Positions 49,115 through 58,887 of a stretch of DNA of 64,000 nucleotides are shown here, one piece after another. The DNA is taken from the NCBI GenBank assembly GCA_026419775.2, contig JAOPGA020001688.1, positions 124,001 to 188,000 on the forward strand, in the 5' to 3' direction. The notes under the pieces are model-generated. The model had not been told where the DNA came from and did no database searches. It saw only the letters and a program-made list of their open reading frames with translations. Within the stretch, counting starts at the first letter, position 1. Every line of letters begins with the position of its first letter. The DNA is from Acrasis kona. Taxonomy: Eukaryota > Heterolobosea > Eutetramitea > Acrasida > Acrasidae. Both the position numbers and the translations under genes were made by a program.

Positions 49115-49731
49115 TTTTGTTTTTTAGTTGTGCAATTTCAATTTTCTGTGCTCTTTTATCGCCGTTGCGGAGTAAAGTATCTCTATAGAACTCAAGACCA
49201 TGACTAGCATAATCTAAATTGATGCTTCCAAGATAGACAAAAAGCTTATTTATTTTATCAAACTCACTAGTTCATTTGACAGTAAAATGTTAAAAGTCAT
49301 ATATGACTTTACTGCTAATTCAACATCGGGCAGCCAGTCTTAAATCTTCAAAAGAACCATTCAGATAGACCTAGGTAGCTTTTCAAGAATCAGGCTCAAC
49401 AGCATCTTCATCATCACTATCGACAATCAATTGAGACGTTGAACAGAAAGCTCTCTTTGACTTCTTACGCTGAGTACTTTCACCACCAGTACGACGTATA
49501 TTTTGTTAGGGCCCTCTTTGACTTTGAAACATTCTAACATATCAGAAGATTTGTTTGATTGTGAGATTATTTTTTGTACTGTAATCCTCTTCAAATGCAT
49601 TAAAAGAAAGCAATAACATGTTATTATTATAACTATTAGCAGTCGGCTCAATGATATGCCTCAATCGCGGTGTAGTCTTATAATTAGGTAAATCACATCT
49701 TTTATGAATTAATTATTGTAAAGAAATTAGC
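49107..49731 (-). other. Coding-like segments of an unresolved spliced gene or relic
   Basis: Two stretches on the minus strand look translated but do not assemble cleanly. The first, 49383-49700, reads in two or three frames: PRLRHIIEPTANSYNNN, ECFKVKEGPNKIY and an acidic end IVDSDDEDAVEPDS before a TGA. The second, 49107-49266, reads NKLFVYLGSINLDYASHG then RAQKIEIAQLKNKND, with a TGA that overlaps the ATG of the next gene. The second begins right after a plausible acceptor (ACTAG at 49267). I could not find a start codon for the first or a clean splice path between them, so they may be a small intron-rich gene or a decayed one. Confidence 0.3.
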
Positions 49732-51270
49732 ATGAGATACTGCATGTTGAGGGCACGGACGTCCCTTCTACACCCGTGTTGTTTTTTGAATTCACGAATT
49801 ACAACCTTTCGGGCTTTCTCTTCCAGTGTGACCACAGACCAAAGCTATACTTCGCAAATTATCAGTTCTACGGAGCGTAATGATGTCAGTAAAGTAAACT
49901 CTCTAATAGCTGAGGTTGAGGAAAAAGGATTATCATCAGTTAGTCGAACTTTAGATATGAATAAGATTAATTCTGCATAGGTTCCCTTATCGGAGGAGTG
50001 GAAAACAGTTCTAGTCGCACTTATAAGGGGTCATTACGCAAAGCAAGCCGTGAGTTGGTATTGGGTCGCACAACAGCAGCACGTTTATTTTGAACAGGCA
50101 CTACTCCGAGAATTATTAGACTTGTGCCTCGAACATAACAGTTCATTAACACATCAGGGTGCGAGTATTTCCGAACACATTCTAAAATCCGATTCCAATA
50201 ATAAATCAATGGCAAAGTCTTATCTAATGGTTTTTGATGCTCTCAATGGAAGAACCGAAAAGGCCATGGAACACTTCAACAGTTTAAAGAATGAAAAAAA
50301 CATCAGGAAATACTTTTGTTTACATTTGATAAATGCTTTACAGTCTACAGAGGCCGTCAAAGTATGTGATTACATGAAAGAAGTGGGGTTGCCAGTCGAC
50401 AACGTCATTCACAGTAGGATTCTTAAATTCTGCAAGTCAGAGGGGAACTACCCTGCAGCCGTCCAATATTTTGAAAATATTTCCGATAGAGATCACAACG
50501 CCATACGACACATGCTTCGTTTTAGTAAGGAAAGTAACGATCAAGAATTACCAACAAGGGTTGCCGAAATGGTACTTAACGGACAGATCAAACCAAGTGT
50601 GAAACTTTATACAGTACTAATGAGCCACGCCTATGATGAACATACCGAACGACGCATTTTAGCACACATGGAGAGCGTTTTAGCACACATGAAGAGCAAT
50701 AAGGAAGCCAAGGCACCCGATAGGTCCATGTTAACCTCATTAATAGACAAGTACACAAAACAAGGAGATCTCAAACTTGTAACAGAGGCCATCAATGAAG
50801 TCGAACGACTCAAAATACACTTGGACCCCGCATTAGCACACGTCATCATCAGGAGTCACGCCAAGTTTGGTCAACCAGAAAAAGCAATTAAACTTTTCGA
50901 ACAATCCAACAAAAAAAAACTCAACAGAATTTCATGCACTACGATCATGTACGTATATAAATATGCCAGAGATTATGATTCCGCATTGAAACTCATTAAA
51001 AGAATCAAGAAGGAGAAGTTGGAAATCGACTTTCTATTGTACGAATCCATCATTCTTACATTTTGCAAGTTCCAACAGGTCAAGATTGTATTAGCTGTTT
51101 TTGACGAAATGATTGAAAAAAAGATTTTTCCTAATGAAAAAATTTGTCGAAACATTATTGCAGCCTGCAGTAAGTTTGGTTTTAAACCGGACAAAGTATT
51201 GAATTATATGGCAAGTAGAAACATTCATGATGAGAGAAATTTTAAACGTAAGAAACGAAACCTCAGGTGA
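49732..51270 (+). CDS. Pentatricopeptide-repeat (PPR) protein, probably mitochondrial
   Basis: Two exons (49732-49938, 49981-51270) give 498 residues. The first about 35 residues are basic, hydroxylated and free of acids (LRARTSLLHPCCFLNSR), typical of a mitochondrial presequence. The rest is helical repeats with PPR character, such as VKVCDYMKEVGLPVDNV, FGQPEKAIKLFEQSN and YARDYDSALKLIKRIKKEKL. PPR proteins bind single-stranded organelle RNA. A TAG at 49978-49980 interrupts the otherwise continuous frame. A 42-nt GTTAGT...GCATAG intron (49939-49980) removes it and keeps the frame. Read-through or a premature stop is the alternative. Confidence 0.72.
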
Positions 51271-51519
51271 GGTCATGTGTTACAAAATAAAAGTGTTATT
51301 AATAAAATTGATTACAAGAAGTAAAATATACGCCATGTACCAATAGTCTATATATCACTTCATTTCAAAGGTAAGTGCACATCAGAAAAAGATGAAAGTT
51401 TTTCAGGAGATCGATAAATAGCGCTATTTGTTGCTTGTATGAATTCAAATCCCATCACTATTCAACTTATGTAAACAAGATTAATAAAATAGTTTTTATT
51501 AAATTTTCTGTAAACTGTG

Positions 51520-52761
51520 TTACACACTTTCGATATGTTCGACGACAGCTTGATCACAACTGTCATTGACCAGTGGCGTCGGTGAGTCTGGACCATTTCC
51601 AGTCTCTTGCAACGAATCATACGATTGATTGTTTATGGTCGGGGTGCCGGTGGATTCCATCTCTGATGTATATGGATTATTAGCAGTTGCAAGACTCCTT
51701 GGAGTGCTTGAAGTTTCATTCTCCGAACCCGTGTCAAGCTGCATTCCATTACCACTTAATGCTGTCTTTTTTAGTATTTTACAAGAGAATCTTGATGGCC
51801 AGAAGATGATGATCACAACCATAAAGACAGTGATTGTTGGAATACCCATGGCAACAAGCATTGTGAAAGCAACGGCTGCCTTATCAATTATATTACCCAC
51901 AGTACATGCAAAAATAACAATTGTAGCCACCACCATCAAAACAACCATAATCATCAAACGCATAGTCAAAGATTTTGCTTCCTTATTTTTATTACCAACA
52001 AGTTTGTGCATACATATACCTATTATGACCATTATGGTGACCAACACAACTTTATTTATAGCAATGAGAATTACGGGGATGTAGTTAAAATTTAAACCAA
52101 CAACAGCCATCATAGTATACCCCACTACTGATAATGTCACGTACGCAAGTCCATTTAAAAGGCATAATACCAATACAATTCTTGTGACTATTATAGCTAC
52201 CTTTTTGGCAGTAGAGAAAGCCACACTGTTGAGCACAACCAGAAATATTTGAATTGTAATAACAATGGCGACGTCTGATAGGAAAATATCTACTTGAAAG
52301 AAACTCAAGTACTGGACGCTCAGTGAAACTGTTGCCGCCTTATAGACGATGGCAACAAAGTTAAAGACTTTGAAAACGCTGTACAAAACCATAAAACAGT
52401 ATAATGTGTGCAGCCAATACTGCCTCCTTATTTTTTTCTTGTTTAAACTCTTCGGAATCACCTTATAGCAAAGTAGAATCAAGTGCGCTCGATGTCCAAA
52501 TGCTATGATGGTTAAAAGTACAGTGAGTATGACATAGATTCCTAAAAATGCTGCAGCAATAGATGTGATAACGATGGGATACTGTTTGAATGCGAAATCG
52601 AATGGATCCTCTATCATTCCTGGATTTGTTGCATTGATAGCCGACGTTGTATTAGGAGTCGATGTCGAGTTGAATATTGATGTTGAATTTATGGTCGTCG
52701 TGCTGTTGGTGATGTTCATGTTGTCTAACAGTTGACAGATGTCACATAAATGACATTTCAA
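51520..52761 (-). CDS. Seven-helix receptor-like membrane protein
   Basis: 413 residues. The N-terminal about 55 residues are Asn/Thr/Ser-rich with many N-glycosylation sequons (NITNSTTTINSTS). Seven hydrophobic segments follow, among them IVITSIAAAFLGIYVILTVL, VDIFLSDVAIVITIQIFLVV, YIPVILIAINKVVLVTIMV and AFTMLVAMGIPTITVFMVV. The C-terminal tail is polar and Ser/Thr-rich and ends EHIESV, which resembles a PDZ ligand. Topology fits a G-protein-coupled receptor or a THH1/TOM1-type protein; no class signature such as DRY or NPxxY is clear. The genome's unusual G-alpha at 26467 is a reason to consider receptor function, but there is no direct link. Confidence 0.65.
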   Translation of the reverse strand: MKCHLCDICQLLDNMNITNSTTTINSTSIFNSTSTPNTTSAINATNPGMIEDPFDFAFKQYPIVITSIAAAFLGIYVILTVLLTIIAFGHRAHLILLCYKVIPKSLNKKKIRRQYWLHTLYCFMVLYSVFKVFNFVAIVYKAATVSLSVQYLSFFQVDIFLSDVAIVITIQIFLVVLNSVAFSTAKKVAIIVTRIVLVLCLLNGLAYVTLSVVGYTMMAVVGLNFNYIPVILIAINKVVLVTIMVIIGICMHKLVGNKNKEAKSLTMRLMIMVVLMVVATIVIFACTVGNIIDKAAVAFTMLVAMGIPTITVFMVVIIIFWPSRFSCKILKKTALSGNGMQLDTGSENETSSTPRSLATANNPYTSEMESTGTPTINNQSYDSLQETGNGPDSPTPLVNDSCDQAVVEHIESV

Positions 52762-53255
52762 CGCATGTCATTACTAAAAAAGTCCCAACTTTTTAGTTTT
52801 GGACTTTTATTTCTCGTAATATGGGAGGAATCCCGCTGAGCTGCTCGGAATCCCCGATATCAAAGGAGGGGTCTTTTTTGATAGAAGTTATCGCAATCAT
52901 CCTGAGAGAATGTCCTCCTACTGAAATGACTCAGTTCATGAATAGGTCACTTATAGATAATGAAAATCCATTTTTAATTTCCATTTTTTAGGTTGAAAGT
53001 CGCTGGGAAATTCAATTTACATTTTCTACAAATATGAAGATATGCTTCATTATAACCTCGAAAAGCAACTTTTGATAGCACCAGGAAGCCACTGATGGTG
53101 ATAGAGGTTCTGTGGTTGTTTAATTTATTGTAATAAAAGAATGTTGTAAACAAGGAATGCAGGAATTCTTCTAATTCCTATTTCCTGTATTCCGATGGAA
53201 TTTCTAGGGTATAAAAGCGAGAGTTCATCGAAGTTTCTAACAAACAAAAACAATA
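52762..53255. promoter_or_regulatory. Divergent promoter region upstream of HSP70
   Basis: About 490 nt between the receptor-like gene (minus) and HSP70 (plus). GAA/TTC-containing pieces that may form heat-shock elements cluster at 53162-53206 (GGAATTCTTCTAATTCC and ATTCCGATGGAATTTCT). The spacing is imperfect compared with the nGAAnnTTCn consensus. A TATA box follows at 53210. Confidence 0.4.
53210..53217 (+). promoter_or_regulatory. TATA box (TATAAAAG) of HSP70
   Basis: Strong TATA match 39 nt before the HSP70 start codon at 53256, so the 5' leader must be very short (about 10-15 nt) if the usual distance of about 25-30 nt applies. The leader is A-rich (ACAAACAAAAACAATAATG). Confidence 0.6.
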
Positions 53256-55092
53256 ATGTCATTCACATCAGACTTCGAAGGAGCTATCGGAATAGACTTG
53301 GGCACAACATATTCTTGCGTTGGTGCCTGGTTGCACGACAAAGTAGAAATTATTCCAAACGATCAAGGAAACAGAACAACACCATCATACGTTGCATTCA
53401 CAGACAGCGAACGGTTGATCGGTGATGCAGCAAAGAATCAAGTTGCCATGAACCCACACAACACCGTATTCGATGCCAAGCGCCTAATAGGACGCAAATT
53501 CGATGATGAGGTGGTCAAATCAGACATGAAACATTGGCCATTCAAAGTCGTAGACAAACAAACTAAGCCACACGTACAAGTATCATTCAAAGGAGAGACG
53601 AAGAATTTTGCCCCTGAAGAAATCTCAGCAATGGTCCTTACAAAGATGAAAGAGTCAGCAGGAAATCATTCGCATCATCAACGAACCAACAGCCGCCGCC
53701 ATCGCCTACGGCCTCAACAAGGAAGACAAGAACGAACATTCGGTGCTCATTTTCGACCTAGGAGGAGGAACGTTCGACGTTTCGATTCTAACCATCGACA
53801 ATGGCGTATTCGAGGTCAAAGCCACTGCCGGCGATACTCACTTGGGAGGTGAAGATTTCGACAATCGAATGGTGGAACACTTTTGTGCCGAATTCAAATC
53901 CAAACACGGAAAGGATTTACACACCAACACAAGAGCCGTTCGTCGTCTACGTACCGCCTGCGAACGCGCCAAGAGAAACTTATCGTCATCAGCAAAAACA
54001 ACATTGGAGATTGATTCCTTATTCGAGGGGATCGATTTCACATCACAAGTGACTCGAGCCAAATTCGAACAATTAAATGCCGACTTGTTCCGAAAGTGCA
54101 TGGAACCAGTTACGAAGGTATTACAAGATTCTGGTCTAAGTAAATCACAAATTGACGAAGTCGTATTGGTAGGCGGTTCCACTCGTATTCCAAAAGTACA
54201 AGAATTACTCAAAGAGCTATTCAACGGCAAAGAACTATGCAGGAGCATCAATCCAGACGAAGCAGTTGCTTATGGAGCAGCGGTACAAGCAGCGGTATTA
54301 ACCGGTAAGCAAAAAGATGTCCTGTTGATCGACGTCACTCCGTTATCGTTGGGAATCGAAACTGCAGGTGGAGTTATGACAAAGTTAATCGAGCGTAACT
54401 CTACGATTCCTTGTAAAAAGAGCAACACCTTTACTACCTACAGCGATAATCAACCAGGAGTCGAAATCAAAGTGTATGAAGGAGAGAGAACAATGACAAA
54501 GGACAATAACCTATTGGGTACTTTCCAATTGGACGGTATACCTCCTGCACCTCGTGGCGTACCTAAAATTGAAGTCATATACAACATTGATGCTAATGGT
54601 ATCATGAACGTGACTGCAAAGGACACCAGTAGCGGTAAAACGAATCAAATTACAATTACAAACGACAAAGGAAGGTTATCTCAAAAGGATATCGATGAAA
54701 TGCTAAGAAAAGCAGATGAAATGAAGGGAGAGGATGAAGCTAACTTGGCTAGAGTGACTGCAAAGAATGGATTGGAATCCTATGCTTATCAACTAAGAAA
54801 CACAATAGATGATCCGAATGTAGGTGGAAAGTTGGAAGGTGGTGACAAGGACACACTAAAAACAAAGGTAGATGAGGTGATTCATTGGTTAGATAGTCAT
54901 GGAACAGCAGAAAAGTCAGAGTATGAAGCTAAGCAAAAGGAGTTGGAAGGTATCGCTAATCCAATCATGCAAAAAGTGTATCAAGGAGCAGGTGGACAGG
55001 CTTCAGAAGGTTTCCCTGGAGCAGGTGCTGGGCAGGCTCCACCACCGTCCAATCAAGGAGGTCCAACTTTTGAAGATCTTGACGTTGATTAA
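53256..55092 (+). CDS. HSP70: Cytosolic-type HSP70 with an internal deletion and frame change
   Basis: The first frame (53256-53659) matches HSP70 from [15 protein letters not shown] to [10 protein letters not shown]. The second frame resumes at [20 protein letters not shown] near 53664 and runs to the end through [27 protein letters not shown] and the substrate-binding domain. About 36-38 residues (the segment normally containing VTVPAYFNDSQRQATKD) are missing, and the join is out of frame. No intron can supply them. The C-terminus ends TFEDLDVD instead of the cytosolic EEVD. As it stands the gene would give only a short N-terminal product. It may be a recent pseudogene, or the deletion may be an assembly error between near-identical HSP70 copies; a short GCAG microhomology lies at the join. 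Confidence 0.85.
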
Positions 55093-55154
55093 TTGTAAAA
55101 AACAAAATAAAAAAACACTTTTAAAAACCAAAAATTTATTCGAAGGAGTCAAGA

Positions 55155-56408
55155 TCATGCTGATGATGGCCATGGGTAATCAGGCATGTTTAGTTTCTTC
55201 TCTGTAAAACCGAGTTTAGCGGAAGTCCACAACATCAGTTGGTCCAACTTTGTCCATGTCATCCAACCTAAAATTTTATTTCTAATCCAAATGCCAGTAG
55301 ATGTTTGAGGATTAAGGAGTGCAGAAATTTGAACAAAGTAATCAGTCTGAGACTCTTTTGAAAATGGATGCACCAAATCTTGGTAATTCTTCAAAGCACC
55401 TTCAACGTTATTTGAATTATTCAGCAGTTCTCCAGCAAGCACGTAACCACCCATGATGGCTAGACTAGTGCCGAAACCAGGTGTTGCGTAACCTGCATCT
55501 CCAAGAAGAACTACTCTACGATCAACAATCTTTGGAGTTCTAACCTGAGCGAATATAGAGCTATAAAAGTCGTCAGTCTCTCGCATGCCCTTCAATACTT
55601 CTGGGGCCAACCAACCTGCATCGGAGAAAAACTCGTCCATGAGGTCTTTATAGCTCTCGCCACCCTCGGAAAGCGCCTTCTCTAATTTTTCTTTGGATTC
55701 TGGATCATCTTTAGTAAGTTTAACCAAATTGGCTCTGGTGTAACCTGCTGGGTCGGGACGCAAGAAAATGCACCGACGATTTGTTGCATTATACCACTTT
55801 GCGAAGCGGCTGCCTTGTAAAAGGTCATTCTTAATGGTAAAGTAGGCCACGTATAAACTTTCTTGGTAAACGAAATCGCGTGAATTTTGATCCAACATCA
55901 TACCGCGAATTTTGGATCCTAATCCATCTGCAGCGACGAGGAGGTCGTACTTTTCGACGTTTTTGCTTTTTGAGAATGTGACAATAACTTGGTCGTCTTG
56001 TTGTTCGTACTTTTCAACAGTTTCGTCGAAAATCATCTTGACTCGGTCAACAATGGGGTCGATGAAGATTTTTGCTAATGCACCGCGGAAAATCTCAAAT
56101 TCTGATGTGGAACTCTGAATGTCAGTTCTGCCTGTTGCGGCAAGTGTTCCAATAGCGTTGTTATTCTCGTCTACAAACTCGACTCCCTCTTCGAGGGTGT
56201 TGTTCCTGCGTATTTCCTCCTCTGCGCCCATCCACTTGATAATGTCGACGGCAGAGCTACGTATATCAACACTTGCACCGGTCAAACGTAGTTCTGGTGC
56301 ACGCTCAACAATGGTAATGTGGGCATTGATGTTTGCCCGTAGCAACCAATGTGCGAAAACACTAGCACCTATTCCAGAACCAGATATCAATACATTAAAC
56401 TTCGACAT
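55155..56408 (-). CDS. FAD-dependent monooxygenase (TetX-like class), second copy
   Basis: 417 residues, intronless. FAD motif VLISGSGIGASVFAHWLLR at residues 6-24, DLLVAADGLGSKIR, and the second motif RVVLLGDAGYATPGFGTSLA. The order and length match the copy at 30403, but the sequences are clearly diverged. Reaction class: flavin-dependent hydroxylation of small molecules with NAD(P)H and O2; substrate unknown. It lies 62 nt tail-to-tail from HSP70 and shares a 245-nt divergent promoter with NAPE-PLD that holds a perfect palindrome. Confidence 0.82.
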   Translation of the reverse strand: MSKFNVLISGSGIGASVFAHWLLRANINAHITIVERAPELRLTGASVDIRSSAVDIIKWMGAEEEIRRNNTLEEGVEFVDENNNAIGTLAATGRTDIQSSTSEFEIFRGALAKIFIDPIVDRVKMIFDETVEKYEQQDDQVIVTFSKSKNVEKYDLLVAADGLGSKIRGMMLDQNSRDFVYQESLYVAYFTIKNDLLQGSRFAKWYNATNRRCIFLRPDPAGYTRANLVKLTKDDPESKEKLEKALSEGGESYKDLMDEFFSDAGWLAPEVLKGMRETDDFYSSIFAQVRTPKIVDRRVVLLGDAGYATPGFGTSLAIMGGYVLAGELLNNSNNVEGALKNYQDLVHPFSKESQTDYFVQISALLNPQTSTGIWIRNKILGWMTWTKLDQLMLWTSAKLGFTEKKLNMPDYPWPSSA

Positions 56409-56444
56409 TTTTACGTATTTATTTCAATAGAAGAACTGTTTCAA

Positions 56445-56454
56445 CTATTTATAG
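56445..56454 (-). promoter_or_regulatory. TATA box of the FAD monooxygenase
   Basis: CTATAAATAG read on the minus strand, 37-46 nt upstream of the start codon at 56408. The palindrome at 56465 lies 10 nt further upstream. Confidence 0.55.
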
Positions 56455-56464
56455 TACACCTTGG

Positions 56465-56509
56465 TGTCGGAAAGTGTCGTTATTTTTAATAATCCGACAC
56501 TTTCCGACA
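56465..56509. promoter_or_regulatory. Perfect 15-bp palindromic repeat in a divergent promoter
   Basis: TGTCGGAAAGTGTCG (56465-56479) and its exact reverse complement CGACACTTTCCGACA (56495-56509) flank a 15-nt AT-rich spacer. The element lies between the TATA boxes of two divergent genes and nearer the FAD monooxygenase. Position and symmetry suggest a binding site for a dimeric regulator or a DNA cruciform; no known factor is recognised. Confidence 0.65.
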
Positions 56510-56605
56510 AAACATGTTCCGAAAATAACCATACTCGAACTAACGTCAAAGACTTTACTCATGAGTTGTAACCACAGCCAATCTTCTTTACGTATTGTTT
56601 TTGGA

Positions 56606-56616
56606 TATATAAATAG
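56606..56616 (+). promoter_or_regulatory. TATA box of NAPE-PLD
   Basis: TATATAAATAG, 38 nt before the start codon inferred at 56654. A TATA at this distance supports the 56654 start over the in-frame ATG at 56914. Confidence 0.55.
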
Positions 56617-56653
56617 ATTAGTTGATTGTAATTAGTCTATTAATATCAAGACA

Positions 56654-58287
56654 ATGTCGAAGCGAAGTAAAGGCAGTGTGAATGCTGAATCAAATTTTGA
56701 AGTAATCCATAGGAAAAGTATAGACAACACCATGTCAATTCTCATCTAAACTTCAAAGATTCAAGTGATAAAATCAAGACAATTATCGTCAGGGGTGATT
56801 CTTTACAGAACCATTATAGCGAAGGCACCCAACAGGCCCATCACGCAAACAACCTGGGCACTTCCTTTAGAAATCCTTGGCCAAGTTTTCAACCTCGATC
56901 CACAGCAGACATAATGGGAGGATTCGGCATTGGATCTAATAAACCAACCGGGCAAACACAACAAGAGAATGCAGAACAAAATGCGAAAAGAAGATCCTGG
57001 ATTGGTCGTCAGATGGAATGGATGGGCGTAATAGCACCGCTAACCGACCCGGAAGGCCGCATGATAGCCAAGGAAACTCATGAGAATCTCCAAATACAAG
57101 CTCACAAGTCTGAGGTTTTGAATGAAAAAGATCACCAAAAACACATTCATGAGTATGGAATCAAAGTAGTGAAGCCAGATTTTAATGTTCCAAGAAAGTT
57201 TCCAAATTCATGTAGAACTACGTGGCTTGGTCATGCTACTTATTTAATAGAACTTCCTCCTCAAGTGTCATCTAATTGCACTAGAGGTGTTACCTTGTTA
57301 TTTGATCCTATTTTTTCTTCTAGATGTTCCCCTAGTCAATACGTAGGTCCTAAAAGATTTGTACCGCCACCTTGTAGTATATCAGATCTTCCGCCAATTG
57401 ATATGGTGTTCATCTCACATAATCACTATGACCATCTTGATGTAAACTCAATTTTGCAATTACAAAAATTGTCTGAACATCACAAAAGGCCAACTCATTA
57501 TTTCGTTCCTTTAGGTCACCTTAATTGGCTAAAAGAAACTGGTATCTCTGAAAAATGTATAACTGAAATGGATTGGTGGGATGAAGTAGATATTAAAGTT
57601 TTTGTTCAAAACACAATTGACACAGATATCATGGTTGTGTGCACTCCCTCTCAACATTGTTCTGGACGTGGAGTTTCTGATCAAAACACTTGTTTGTGGT
57701 CTGGTTGGCTTGTGTCTCAGGGAATCGAATCCAAAAGATTAACAGACAAAGATAGAGCTGCAGAACTAAAACCTGTTGATACCCCATTTAGTGTATTTTT
57801 TGCTGGTGATACAGGGTATCGCTATTTCCCACCAAATATGACTCCAATTCAAATATCTGAGTTACCTTGTTGTCCTGTGTTTTCGCAAATTCCAGAGTTG
57901 TATAGACCACCTCATATCTCTTTGATTCCCATTAGCACTGGATCAACTCTGTCATTTTTAAAGAAGTTCGGAATTGAGGCATCTGCACCACACCACTTGA
58001 CCTCGAGTGTACACTGTGATGCTGCTGATGCAGTTGCGCTACACTTGGATCTCAAGAGTAAATGCAGTTTGCCGATGCACTACGGGACTTTCACAAGTGG
58101 ACCTAAAGAAGGGCTAGATAGCATACGCCTGTTGAAGGAGGCTTGTCAAAGTGCAGGAGTGCGTGTAAATGAGAGTGAGATGTCATTATACAAAGAGCAG
58201 GTGAAAGATCATGCAGACGATGCGGACCAAGGTAAGAGTAGATTTGAAATTTTTGCAATGGGAGAAATAGGTGAGGTAATGATGTAG
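56654..58287 (+). CDS. NAPEPLD: N-acyl-phosphatidylethanolamine phospholipase D (NAPE-PLD)
   Basis: Two exons (56654-56717, 56759-58287; 41-nt intron) give 530 residues. The first exon was included because the family-specific FRNPWPSF segment (human FVNPWPTW) lies upstream of the next in-frame ATG at 56914. The metallo-beta-lactamase core follows: TWLGHATYLIEL, IFSSRCSPSQYVGPKRF, LPPIDMVFISHNHYDHLD (zinc-binding His and Asp), FVPLGHLNWLKE, FFAGDTGYR and LPMHYGTF. In animals the enzyme releases N-acylethanolamines from membrane phospholipids. This copy has an N-terminal extension and a substantial insert between FAGDTGYR and the next conserved block. Confidence 0.9.
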
Positions 58288-58496
58288 TAAACTACTTCTA
58301 TTAACTCAATATTGGATCGATTTTGTTAAGCTTTGATACCTCAATAAATACTGGTCCGTTTCAACTACCCCATTCTTCCAACAATCAACGTTAAGGCTTT
58401 AAAAGGCCATTTTCATCCTAAAAATAGTCGCAATCATCAAAAAAGTACATTAAACTTCCCACATTAAATGAATACCAACAACAAGAAAACACAACA

Positions 58497-58886
58497 ATGA
58501 TTCAAGTGGAGTCATACGTCCATCAACCTAGAGAGAGATGCTTCTATCAGAACGTCATGGCTCTTAAAACACACGCATCAAAGGAAAAGGATCATCAAAA
58601 ATCTTCATACTCGATGAGCCTTAGCCAAAAGAGATTTAGCAATGGGCTTGCAAAAACCAAGCTAAACAGGCAATGCAAACAAGTACAACTTATTCCAATG
58701 CCAGATATAAATAAAACGAAGCCTACCCCAAAAGAGCTAGAATGTAAAAACAAGCTCTTAAGGAACGACTCCAACAATCTAAGCAAAAAGCTGTTGTTGC
58801 TACCGAAAGATTGTGTAGAGTCCCCAAAACCTATTCTGCCAAAGCTACAGAGACTTTCACACTCATATTCAGGACGAGATGTTTAG
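58497..58886 (+). CDS. Small basic protein, function unknown
   Basis: 129 residues, rich in lysine, serine and asparagine, with predicted disorder and no hydrophobic segment. The ATG follows an A/C-rich leader (ACAAGAAAACACAACA) of the kind seen before other genes here. I recognise no domain. Length and composition make a real gene somewhat more likely than chance. Confidence 0.4.
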   Translation: MIQVESYVHQPRERCFYQNVMALKTHASKEKDHQKSSYSMSLSQKRFSNGLAKTKLNRQCKQVQLIPMPDINKTKPTPKELECKNKLLRNDSNNLSKKLLLLPKDCVESPKPILPKLQRLSHSYSGRDV

Positions 58887-58887
58887 A

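Noticed and set aside
56654-56752. A separate 32-codon ORF before NAPE-PLD
   Set aside because: Its end contains a good donor, and a 41-nt intron joins it in frame to the conserved FRNPWPSF segment, so it is exon 1.
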